This document shows positions 1-5,388 of a stretch of 5,814 bases of DNA, in pieces. The notes under the pieces are model-generated. The model searched no databases and was not told the DNA's origin. It saw only the letters and a list, made by a program, of their open reading frames with translations. Made by a program: the position numbers and the translations under genes. The number at the start of each line of letters is the position of its first letter. Within the stretch, counting starts at the first letter, position 1. This DNA is from Bathyarchaeum sp965602795 (GTDB lineage Archaea > Thermoproteota > Bathyarchaeia > Bathyarchaeales > Bathyarchaeaceae), in NCBI GenBank assembly GCA_965602795.1, contig CBFCZR010000099.1, forward strand, positions 1 through 5,814, in the 5' to 3' direction.

Positions 1-28
1 ATCCCCGATGCGCGCGCCTTTATGATGG

Positions 29-129
29 CTAAAGCTCTCTTAGCAGTTCGAGTGCTCTCTCGTGTGTGCCGGTCGAAACGGAGATTTCTGTTTTTCTATG
101 TACTTTTCAAGTTGTTTCTGAAAATCCAT
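29..129 (-). pseudogene. Possible short frameshifted reading frame, unidentified
   Basis: Read on the minus strand from an ATG at 129, this gives a charged helix-like start (MDFQKQLEKYIEKQ) and then runs to a TAA at 40-42 through unconvincing sequence. If one A is added to the A5 run (T5 on the plus strand, 91-95), the frame instead continues to a protein-like end (HERALELLREL) and a TAG at 29-31. That pattern suggests either a homopolymer error or a small decayed gene of about 34 codons. There is no clear ribosome binding site ahead of the ATG, and I recognise no family. It lies downstream of the broken surface-protein gene on the same strand. It could equally be chance, so treat it as tentative. 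Confidence 0.2.
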
Positions 130-159
130 TAATTAGGCTGTTAGTTCAGGGTCAAAAGT

Positions 160-188
160 TAATAAAAAAAAGAGAAAGGAAAGAAGAT
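160..188 (-). terminator. Pyrimidine/poly-T terminator after the surface-protein gene
   Basis: On the minus strand, just past the TAA stop at 192-194, the sequence becomes strongly pyrimidine-rich and ends in an uninterrupted T8 (plus-strand A8 at 164-171). No hairpin precedes it. Archaeal RNA polymerase commonly terminates at such U-tracts without a hairpin, so this is a reasonable 3' end for the transcript of the gene at 192-950. Confidence 0.45.
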
Positions 189-191
189 GGT

Positions 192-950
192 TTAGATGTG
201 TAGTTTTTTGCGTCTGTACAAGAGCACCATTGGGATTGTGATTGCTATTAACGTTAACAGCATAACTGGTCCTGTAAGGTCAGGTATTACTACGCCTGTG
301 CTTGAGTCTATTAACTCTACCTTGCACTCGTAGCTGAATGGTTGCTGATTTTCTGTTAGTACGTCTGTTGCTTGCTCTGCATGGTAAACTTGGATTCCAG
401 TTTCTTTGTCCCAATAGTAGGTGTGGTGATAAATTTGTTCAAAAATGTTACGGTCGTATTCTAGCACATTCGCTTCTCTTGTTTCGGTGTCAGTTTCCAG
501 CATTATTGACTCGTTTAGATATCTCGCCGGCATTGACTACATACCAAGTATACTGTATTCAGGTCGTATTTCTGCACCGTCTGGAAGATTTGCGCCGATA
601 ACCATCAGCGAGTCGGAGTTCGTCGCGTTTTCTTCCAGTGTAGCGGTAGTTTCGGTTCCGTTTTTCCATTGAGATACGATCTCAAAGGTTATGATTGCAA
701 AGCCATTGTCTGGCGTTATATCGGTAATGGTGTAGTTCATCAAAGAGGTATCGTTATACGTTTGCAGATATTGCAGATACGGAGGCGGAAATGCTACGTT
801 TTCACTTTCATAAAAGATAAGCGTGGGTTCGTATAAGAACCAGTCGCCCACCTCGACGCCAACTTCCCAATCATATTGCGCCAGAACCGGAACCACCGTT
901 GCAGACAAAAGTAATACAGAAATCACAACTAACAAAACTGTTTTCTTCAT
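192..950 (-). pseudogene. Secreted, C-terminally anchored surface protein, interrupted by an in-frame amber stop
   Basis: The two halves (950-537 and 533-192) are in the same frame, separated only by TAG at 537-539 and one serine codon. Read through, they make one protein of about 252 residues. Residues 1-24 are a signal peptide (two Lys, long hydrophobic core, cleavage likely after PVLA). Next comes a VEVGDWFLYE stretch, then an extracellular region with five N-glycosylation sequons (N66, N72, N97, N108, N146). The second half contains TYYWDKETGI. It ends in a membrane segment (about residues 224-244) followed by YRRKK, an outside-facing anchor. From memory, GDWF... and YYWDK.TG occur in order in single proteins of Bathyarchaeia, which supports one ancestral gene. 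Function is unknown. The TAG may be a true nonsense mutation, a sequencing error or a readthrough site. Re-start at the ATG at 533 would lack a signal peptide, so a working second polypeptide is unlikely. The start at 950 has GGGGGAT upstream. Confidence 0.7.
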
Positions 951-997
951 TTTATATCCCCCGATTTACCCCCCATGTTATCTAACTATGAAAAACC

Positions 998-1005
998 ATT
1001 TATAA
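998..1005 (-). promoter_or_regulatory. TATA box for the surface-protein gene
   Basis: The minus strand reads TTATAAAT here, a good archaeal TATA box. A start about 25 nt downstream (near 975) would give a leader of about 25 nt that contains the G-rich ribosome binding site (minus GGGGGAT, around 956-962) before the ATG at 950. Confidence 0.5.
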
Positions 1006-1150
1006 TTTACTATAGGAACGAATCAGCGAATTGGTTAATTGTATCGGCTTACACTGACCTGAAAATGCAAAATGAGTCTCATAACCCGTTTACACTGATT
1101 TAGGAACATCATGTATGATTTAGTGCAAGTGTTCTCTTATGGGATAACCC

Positions 1151-1160
1151 TTAATATAAA
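1151..1160 (+). promoter_or_regulatory. TATA box for aIF2 gamma
   Basis: The plus strand reads TTAATATAAA, an archaeal-type TATA box. A transcript starting about 25 nt downstream (near 1180) would have a leader of about 30 nt carrying the Shine-Dalgarno AGGAGAT at 1201-1207, just ahead of the ATG at 1212. The rest of the 951-1211 spacer holds no coding frame I can support. Confidence 0.5.
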
Positions 1161-1211
1161 CTGTTAGAATCTTAGTTGCATAGCATTACACTAAAACTCT
1201 AGGAGATTGTC

Positions 1212-2471
1212 ATGTCCCCAAAACGAAAGAAATCTGCATCTCTTCCTCAGCAACCCGAAGTGAACATAGGTACCATAGGTCATGTTGACCACGGAAAAAC
1301 GACCCTAGTGGAAGCTATAACTGGGGTTTGGGCAGCAAAACACAGCGAAGAACTGAGACGAGGCATAACCATAAAGCTCGGTTACGCAGACGCCCCAATA
1401 TTCAAGTGCCCAAACTGTGAGCAACCCCAATGCTACTCATCTAATACTAAATGCCCTAACTGCGGTTCTGAATGCGAGTTTGTCAGAGCAGTCAGTTTCG
1501 TTGATGCTCCTGGACACGAAGCCCTCATGGCCACCATGCTTTCTGGAGCAACAGTCATGGATGGAGCATTGCTGATTATCGCCGCGAACGAGAAGTGCCC
1601 ACAGCCACAAACGCGAGAACATCTGGCAGCAATCGAACTAGCTGGAGTAAAAAACATAATTATTGTGCAGAACAAAATCGACATCGTTGATGAAAAACGA
1701 GCCTTAGAGAGCTACAAGGAAATAGAGTCGTTTGTGAAGGGAACCGTGGCGGAAGGAAAACCCATTATCCCTGTCTCCGCCCAGCATTCGGTGAACGTTG
1801 ACGCTGTTATCCAATCCATAGAGAAAAATATTCCCACTCCCCATCGGGACCCCGATAAGCCGCCTAGAATGTTTGTTCTCCGCTCCTTTGACGTGAACAA
1901 ACCCGGCACCTCGATTGACGAACTAACTGGAGGAGTTGTCGGCGGAAGCATCTCACAGGGAAAATTCAAAATTGGAGACGAAATCGAGATTCGCCCTGGA
2001 CTCAAAGTTGAAAAACAGGGAAGAACATTTTACGAATCCATCTTCACAGAAATTACAAGCCTGAACGTGGGAGGAAAAAACGTTAAAGAAGCCCAGAGCG
2101 GAGGCTTGGTAGGCATAGGAACGTATTTGGACCCGTCGCTAACCAAGGCGGATGGTCTCACTGGGAATCTGGTGGGAAAACCGGATTTGCTTCCTCCAAC
2201 CAGAAATGAACTTGTCTTGGATACTAAGCTCTTGAAACGGGCTATCGGAACCAAAGAGTTGGTGCAGGTTAAACAGATAATAAAGGGGGAACGTCTACTC
2301 CTCGATGTGGGAACAGCCATAACCGTCGGAAAGGTTGAGGCTGCAAAGAAAGGCGTTGTTACCATTCAGTTGGTTAGACCCGTCTGCGCCGAAAACGGAG
2401 CCAGAGCAGCTATAAGCAGAAAAATAGCTAACAGGTGGCGCCTCATAGGATACGGAATAATCCAAAGCTAG
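1212..2471 (+). CDS. eif2g: Translation initiation factor 2 subunit gamma (aIF2 gamma)
   Basis: This is the GTPase core of archaeal aIF2. With GTP it binds Met-tRNAi and brings it to the small ribosomal subunit. At 419 residues it is full length for archaeal members (about 410-415). The G domain occupies about residues 15-205: G1 is GHVDHGKT (23-30), G3 is DAPGH (98-102), G4 is NKID (154-157) and G5 is SAQ (189-191). A zinc-ribbon insertion with CPNC at 66-69 and CPNC at 81-84 lies between switch 1 and G3 and is characteristic of this family. Two beta-barrel domains follow, and the protein ends in NRWRLIGYGII. A basic N-terminal tail of about 15 residues precedes the G domain. The ATG at 1212 is supported by AGGAG six bases upstream. 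The TAG stop sits where family members end, which shows that TAG acts as a stop in this genome. The gene converges on the Fe-S scaffold gene with a 10-bp gap. Confidence 0.97.
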   Translation: MSPKRKKSASLPQQPEVNIGTIGHVDHGKTTLVEAITGVWAAKHSEELRRGITIKLGYADAPIFKCPNCEQPQCYSSNTKCPNCGSECEFVRAVSFVDAPGHEALMATMLSGATVMDGALLIIAANEKCPQPQTREHLAAIELAGVKNIIIVQNKIDIVDEKRALESYKEIESFVKGTVAEGKPIIPVSAQHSVNVDAVIQSIEKNIPTPHRDPDKPPRMFVLRSFDVNKPGTSIDELTGGVVGGSISQGKFKIGDEIEIRPGLKVEKQGRTFYESIFTEITSLNVGGKNVKEAQSGGLVGIGTYLDPSLTKADGLTGNLVGKPDLLPPTRNELVLDTKLLKRAIGTKELVQVKQIIKGERLLLDVGTAITVGKVEAAKKGVVTIQLVRPVCAENGARAAISRKIANRWRLIGYGIIQS

Positions 2472-2481
2472 CTCACCGTTC

Positions 2482-2850
2482 TCATGTTTTCTTCTTTTGG
2501 TAATCTTTTATGGCTTCATGTAGTGCATCTGCAGCCAGATTTGAGCAGTGCATCTTAATGGGAGGAAGACCTCCGAGGTTCTCTGCTATGTCAGCCCGGG
2601 TGATCTTCATTGCTTCCTCAAGGGTTTTGCCCATCGCAAGCTCTGTTATCATGCTGCTTGTGGCTATGGCTGCCCCGCAACCAAACGTCTTGAATTTTAT
2701 ATCATTCAGTTTGTTGTCTTTCACTTTGATGTATATGGTCATGACATCTCCACAAACAGGATTACCCACGGTTCCAACTCCGTCCGCGTCTGGAATTTCA
2801 CCTACGTTTCGGGGATTCGTGAAATGGTCCATAACCTTCTTGCTGTACAC
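2482..2850 (-). CDS. iscU: Fe-S cluster assembly scaffold, IscU/NifU N-terminal type
   Basis: IscU-type scaffolds assemble a 2Fe-2S cluster on three cysteines using sulfur from a cysteine desulfurase, then pass it to target proteins in the cytoplasm. The 122-residue protein is full length for the stand-alone type. It has C33 and D35 in GNPVCGD, C58 in FGCGAAIATSS, and H101-C102 in LPPIKMHCSNLAADAL, all expected ligand positions. The start is GTG at 2850, supported by a strong Shine-Dalgarno GAGGTGA at 2857-2863. A nearby upstream ATG overlaps the spacer but is out of frame. The stop is TGA. No cysteine desulfurase gene (IscS/NifS) or transfer protein is adjacent in the window, so its sulfur donor must be encoded elsewhere. 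It lies downstream of the malic enzyme gene on the same strand, but the 244-bp gap with its own TATA candidate argues for separate transcription. Confidence 0.95.
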   Translation of the reverse strand: MYSKKVMDHFTNPRNVGEIPDADGVGTVGNPVCGDVMTIYIKVKDNKLNDIKFKTFGCGAAIATSSMITELAMGKTLEEAMKITRADIAENLGGLPPIKMHCSNLAADALHEAIKDYQKKKT

Positions 2851-2856
2851 TCATAT

Positions 2857-2863
2857 TCACCTC
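2857..2863 (-). promoter_or_regulatory. Shine-Dalgarno that fixes the GTG start of iscU
   Basis: The minus strand reads GAGGTGA, matching seven consecutive bases of the archaeal anti-Shine-Dalgarno complement, with six bases to the GTG at 2850. An ATG starting four bases ahead of the GTG is in another frame and leads into a shadow frame, so this site selects the GTG. Confidence 0.8.
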
Positions 2864-2937
2864 ACAATTTACTTGCGGGTTAGGGGCAGTAAAGACCCAA
2901 GCAGTCATTTTCTCGTTTATGTTTAATTTTGTCACCC

Positions 2938-2946
2938 AATTATAAA
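2938..2946 (-). promoter_or_regulatory. TATA box candidate for iscU
   Basis: The minus strand reads TTTATAATT. A start about 25 nt downstream (near 2916) would leave a leader of about 65 nt before the GTG at 2850. A weaker A/T-rich match closer to the gene (minus TTAAACATAAA, around 2916-2926) is an alternative. Confidence 0.4.
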
Positions 2947-3001
2947 CCTTCAGCAGACCGAAAATTTGCATATACATACAATAGTTTCTCACATATTTAT
3001 C

Positions 3002-3016
3002 TATAACGCCGTTATA
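3002..3016. repeat. Perfect 15-bp palindrome between malic enzyme and iscU genes
   Basis: The sequence TATAACGCCGTTATA has two perfect 7-bp arms around one central base. It lies 79 bp past the malic enzyme stop and about 150 bp upstream of the iscU start. Its size and near-symmetric form suit a dimeric regulator's operator, but a palindrome of this size can arise by chance in several kilobases and no regulator can be named. Confidence 0.35.
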
Positions 3017-3061
3017 AACAGGATTGCCGCAAAGCACACTCAACAAATCTCACTCCAACCC

Positions 3062-3090
3062 ACTAAATCGCCCACATTTTTCCATTTAGT
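3062..3090 (-). terminator. Weak stem-loop just past the malic enzyme stop
   Basis: ACTAAAT (3062-3068) and ATTTAGT (3084-3090) can pair around a 15-nt loop, beginning four bases after the TGA stop on the minus strand. The stem is A/T-rich and is not followed by a T-run, so it is a poor intrinsic terminator. It may only protect a 3' end or be chance. Confidence 0.2.
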
Positions 3091-3094
3091 TTCG

Positions 3095-4498
3095 TCACAG
3101 ATCCTCGGGGGGAGGCGGAATAAGCCCCTTTTTCATCAACAGGTTGGTTGATTCCCGAGCGTTCTTAATGATGCGAGTCGCCCTCTCCCGCAACTCCTGT
3201 CTACTAGGTTTAACTCGGGCAACCCCCTCCTTGATGGATTGCAGGGCGCACGCCACAGCTTCTCTGGGGAAGACCTCCCACTCATCCATCCGTGGAACTA
3301 TATCCTCCTCGTGGATGCCACGCTCTTCCGCAAAACATGCCAGTTCATTCGCCGCCGCTATGCACATGTCATCTGTAACAGTCTTAGCTTTCACGTCCAG
3401 AACCCCCCTGAATATGGCAGGGAAACCCAAGGAATTGTTTATCTGATTAGCAAAATCTGAACGTCCTGTGGCTACAATCTTTGCTCCCGCCTCTTTCGCT
3501 TCCCAAGGCCAAATCTCAGGGATAGGATTCGCACACGCAAAAACTATAGAATCACTCGCCATTCCACTTATCCAAGGCTTCTTGATGGTGCCCGGACCCG
3601 GTTTGGAAGCCGCTATACACACATCAGCACCCTTTAATGCCTCAGCTGCGTCACCAGTCTTTCCTTCACTATTAGTCTCTAGGCAGAACTTCCACTTCCA
3701 AGGATTCTCCGCCTTTTCAGCTTCCACATCCTTTCGGTTTGGATGAAGAATTCCTTTCCTGTCCACCATCACAAGATTGCCGGCTTTAACTCCCGCTCTC
3801 ATGAGAACCAACACCGTTCTCGTGTTGGCAGAACCCACACCCAACATAGCTACCTTTGTTTGACTAATACTCTTTCCAACCAGCTTCAAAGCATTGATGA
3901 GCCCTGCTAAGATGACTGTGGCTGTTCCCTGCTGGTCGTCATGCCAAACCGGAATGTTAAGCTGGTCTCTAGCATTGTTTAACACATGGAAGCATTTGGG
4001 TTTAGCTATGTCTTCCAAGTTTATGCCTCCGAAAGTGGGCTCCAGCCACTTGCATGCCGTGACCAGATCATCCGGATTTTTGGTTGCCAAGCAGATGGGA
4101 AAAGCGTCTACTCCCCCAAGATACTTGAAAAGCAAGGCTTTCCCCTCCATAACTGGCATGGCAGCCTCTGGACCTATGTCTCCCAAGCCTAGGACCCGTG
4201 TTCCGTCGCTTATTATAGCCACGTAGTTCCATCGGCTGGGGTGGTTAAACACCTGTTCCGGGTCGTCTTTGATGGCTTTGCAGGAGGCAGCCACGCCCGG
4301 GGTGTACCATATCGCGAAGTCTTGCGAATTTCGTATAACACATCTTGGCATAACTTGGACTTTTCCCTCATAGAACGGATGGTAAGCTAACGCCAATTTG
4401 GCTGGTTTCTTTGCCTTTTCAAGAAGTTCTTCCGCAGTTAACTTTCTGGTCATATGTTCTGCTTTCAGAGTCATTGAATTTAAGGATTGTTGAAGCAT
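3095..4498 (-). CDS. NAD-type malic enzyme (malate to pyruvate and CO2)
   Basis: It oxidatively decarboxylates malate to pyruvate with reduction of NAD(P), linking C4 acids to pyruvate in the cytoplasm. At 467 residues it matches the short prokaryotic form with no phosphotransacetylase domain. The N-terminal malic domain has YTPGVA (catalytic Tyr65), SDGTRVLGLGDIG (97-109), the EGK lysine (Lys120), NLEDIA (metal ligands E162/D163) and HDDQQGTA (186-193). The Rossmann domain starts at VAMLGVGSAN (216-225), with Asp246 ending the second strand, which suggests NAD over NADP. The signature ATGRSDFANQINNSLGFP follows. The stop is TGA. The start is uncertain: ATG at 4498 (used here), 4474 or 4453 are all in frame and none has a good ribosome binding site. 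The first 15 residues look poorly conserved, and MTRKLTAEELLEKAKKPA from 4453 resembles the usual N terminus, so the true protein may be 452 residues. Cofactor choice is an inference from one residue. Confidence 0.95.
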   Translation of the reverse strand: MLQQSLNSMTLKAEHMTRKLTAEELLEKAKKPAKLALAYHPFYEGKVQVMPRCVIRNSQDFAIWYTPGVAASCKAIKDDPEQVFNHPSRWNYVAIISDGTRVLGLGDIGPEAAMPVMEGKALLFKYLGGVDAFPICLATKNPDDLVTACKWLEPTFGGINLEDIAKPKCFHVLNNARDQLNIPVWHDDQQGTATVILAGLINALKLVGKSISQTKVAMLGVGSANTRTVLVLMRAGVKAGNLVMVDRKGILHPNRKDVEAEKAENPWKWKFCLETNSEGKTGDAAEALKGADVCIAASKPGPGTIKKPWISGMASDSIVFACANPIPEIWPWEAKEAGAKIVATGRSDFANQINNSLGFPAIFRGVLDVKAKTVTDDMCIAAANELACFAEERGIHEEDIVPRMDEWEVFPREAVACALQSIKEGVARVKPSRQELRERATRIIKNARESTNLLMKKGLIPPPPEDL

Positions 4499-4525
4499 TC
4501 CATCAGTGCGTGAACAAAGTTGTTA

Positions 4526-4544
4526 CATTTATGATGTATTTTAG
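4526..4544 (-). promoter_or_regulatory. Possible TATA region for malic enzyme
   Basis: The minus strand holds CTAAAATAC (4536-4544) and CATAAATG (4526-4533), either of which could be a TATA box. Starts about 25 nt downstream would fall near 4504-4515. That gives a near-leaderless transcript if the ATG at 4498 is used, or a leader of 50-60 nt for the ATG at 4453. Neither match is strong. Confidence 0.25.
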
Positions 4545-4603
4545 TTCAAGTAGAATATGGGATAAAGCAAAGCTTAAGAAAGAGTGCAACAATGGTATCA
4601 CAT

Positions 4604-4642
4604 CGGGCTAAAAAAGCATCCCTGGCAAAAGCTTTCAGCCCG
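4604..4642. repeat. Bulged inverted repeat overlapping the tRNA promoter
   Basis: CGGGCT (4604-4609) pairs with AGCCCG (4637-4642), and inside it AAAGC (4613-4617) pairs with GCTTT (4631-4635), separated by an AAA/C internal loop and a 13-nt apical loop. It covers the likely TATA box of the tRNA gene and ends six bases before the tRNA. If transcription of the tRNA starts near 4638, most of it is not in that RNA. Confidence 0.35.
4608..4617 (+). promoter_or_regulatory. TATA-like box for the initiator tRNA
   Basis: CTAAAAAAGC lies about 35 nt ahead of the tRNA 5' end. With the usual 25-nt spacing the transcript would begin near 4638 and carry a leader of about 10 nt removed by RNase P. The box lies within the inverted repeat at 4604-4642. 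Confidence 0.4.
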
Positions 4643-4647
4643 AACGT

Positions 4648-4725
4648 AGCGGGGTGGGGTAGCCAGGTGAACCCGCTGGGCTCATAACCCAGAGATCGGT
4701 TGTTCAAATCAACTCCCCGCTACCA
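4648..4725 (+). tRNA. Initiator tRNA-Met (CAT anticodon), CCA encoded
   Basis: A complete cloverleaf can be folded by eye. The acceptor stem AGCGGGG (4648-4654) pairs with CCCCGCT (4715-4721). The D stem is GGGT/ACCC, the anticodon stem is CTGGG/CCCAG, the anticodon CAT is at 4683-4685, the variable loop has five bases, and the T loop is TTCAAAT. The discriminator is A4722 and CCA is encoded at 4723-4725. There is no intron. The A1:U72 pair and the three consecutive G:C pairs (GGG:CCC) next to the anticodon loop are the established marks of archaeal and eukaryotic initiator tRNA, as opposed to elongator tRNA-Met. Its product is the ligand of aIF2, whose gamma subunit is encoded at 1212-2471. 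The A/T-rich sequence after 4726 with short T-runs may terminate it. Confidence 0.95.
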
Positions 4726-4756
4726 AAATATCCTTAATTTGAGCTTATTTTAATAA

Positions 4757-4888
4757 AACAGACTTATTTTAGCCAGATTTTTAGAAAAACTTTTTGACCG
4801 AATTTCTACAGTTAATGATGAGGCTCTGGACAAGTGTGCACATGTATCTGCAATTCGCCAAAAACAAGTTCAAAGCATTCTTGCCTAG
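4757..4888 (+). pseudogene. Possible gene remnant without a start codon
   Basis: Between a TAA at 4754-4756 and a TAG at 4886-4888 this frame is open for 43 codons. It reads like a real helical protein end (FLEKLFDRISTVNDEALDK, then AIRQKQVQSILA). No ATG, GTG or TTG occurs in the frame, so it cannot be an ordinary gene. It begins about 30 bp after the tRNA and its stop overlaps the stop of the PerR-like gene on the other strand (shared CTAG). A decayed 3' fragment of a lost gene is one explanation and chance is another. I recognise no family. Confidence 0.2.
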
Positions 4889-5325
4889 AACTCGCTATCT
4901 TTTTCTTTACTACATTCATCGCAATATCCATAAATGTCTAAGCGCTGCCCCACAGGTTTGAACCTCAATTCAGCAACGATCTTAGACCACATTTTTTTGA
5001 CGCTTTCTGCTTCGTAATCATAAATTTTTCCACAGTTTAGACAAACTATGTTGATGTGAGGCATAATGTTCGGGTCGTATCTTGAACTCTTGTCATTAAA
5101 TCCCAATTCTTGCACAAGCCCCACTTCTTTGAGGAGGTGTAGGGCTTGGTAAACTGTGGCTAAGCTCATTGTTGGGTATTTTTTCTTTATTTCTTTATGT
5201 ATTTGGTCAGCTGTGGGGTGATCGTCTCTTGAATTTATGAGTTCGAAAACTGCTAAACGCTGTTGTGTGACTTTGTAACCTTTTTCGTGGAGCTTGGCTA
5301 TGAACTGCTGGATATTTAAGGGCAT
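4885..5325 (-). CDS. perR: PerR-like peroxide-sensing repressor, Fur family
   Basis: PerR proteins are dimeric metal-dependent repressors that lose DNA binding when peroxide oxidises Fe-bound histidines. The 146-residue length matches Bacillus PerR (145). The winged-helix domain is about residues 8-83, with VTQQRLAVFELI, HPTADQIHKEI and the recognition helix around SLATVYQALHLLKEVG (54-69). The structural zinc site is complete: C95xxC98 and C135xxC138. In the regulatory site, by alignment to Bacillus PerR, H36 (H37), D84 (D85), H90 (H91) and D103 (D104) are present, but N92 stands where H93 should be. The two histidines known to be oxidised in Bacillus are therefore kept. The gene is divergent from a catalase gene with a Per-box-like site between them, the usual PerR arrangement. 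Fur or Zur is the alternative, but the context favours PerR. No Shine-Dalgarno precedes the ATG, which suggests a near-leaderless mRNA. The stop is TAG. Confidence 0.88.
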   Translation of the reverse strand: MPLNIQQFIAKLHEKGYKVTQQRLAVFELINSRDDHPTADQIHKEIKKKYPTMSLATVYQALHLLKEVGLVQELGFNDKSSRYDPNIMPHINIVCLNCGKIYDYEAESVKKMWSKIVAELRFKPVGQRLDIYGYCDECSKEKDSEF

Positions 5326-5333
5326 TAGCGACT

Positions 5334-5350
5334 TTTATTACCTTTATTAC
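5334..5350. repeat. Tandem 8-bp repeat in the perR leader/start region
   Basis: TTTATTAC occurs at 5334-5341 and 5343-5350, a 9-bp period (minus strand GTAATAAAG then GTAATAAAA). It covers the expected transcript start of the perR-like gene and could bear on its own control, but such A/T-rich repeats also arise by chance. Confidence 0.3.
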
Positions 5351-5360
5351 TTAAATCGTT

Positions 5361-5368
5361 TTCTATAA
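5361..5368 (-). promoter_or_regulatory. TATA box for the perR-like gene
   Basis: The minus strand reads TTATAGAA. Transcription about 25 nt downstream would begin near 5339, leaving about 13 nt before the ATG at 5325, which fits the absence of a Shine-Dalgarno. Confidence 0.4.
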
Positions 5369-5379
5369 CGTAGCAAAAC

Positions 5380-5388
5380 TTAAATAAT
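5380..5388 (+). promoter_or_regulatory. TATA box for the catalase gene
   Basis: TTAAATAAT on the plus strand would place the transcript start near 5408-5412 and give a leader of about 17 nt containing GGGGT (5413-5417) ahead of the TTG start. It partly overlaps the Per-box-like site. Confidence 0.4.

Noticed and set aside
22..132. 36-codon plus-strand frame starting ATG ATG near the window start
   Set aside because: It has no ribosome binding site, an Arg/Phe/Leu-rich random-looking translation, and overlaps the more protein-like minus-strand frame.
192..533. Second half of the surface protein as an independent gene
   Set aside because: It lacks a signal peptide, promoter and clear ribosome binding site, is in frame with the upstream half, and carries what looks like the C-terminal half of a single protein.
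537..539. TAG decoded as pyrrolysine throughout the genome
   Set aside because: The aIF2 gamma and PerR-like genes end with TAG exactly where their families end, so TAG serves as a stop here. Local readthrough at 537-539 remains possible but nothing in the window supports a recoded genome.
2510..2926. Long plus-strand frame opposite iscU
   Set aside because: It is the antisense shadow of a well-conserved gene and its translation resembles no family.
2798..3046. 82-codon minus-strand frame across the iscU start and upstream spacer
   Set aside because: It overlaps iscU in another frame, its translation has no domain character, and the strong Shine-Dalgarno serves the iscU GTG.
4411..4611. 66-codon plus-strand frame between malic enzyme and tRNA
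   Set aside because: Its first part is antisense to malic enzyme and the rest covers promoter sequence; no recognisable protein and no ribosome binding site.
4648..4888. tRNA-targeted integrated element with att repeats
   Set aside because: I could not find a second copy of the tRNA 3' end or any integrase-like protein in the window.
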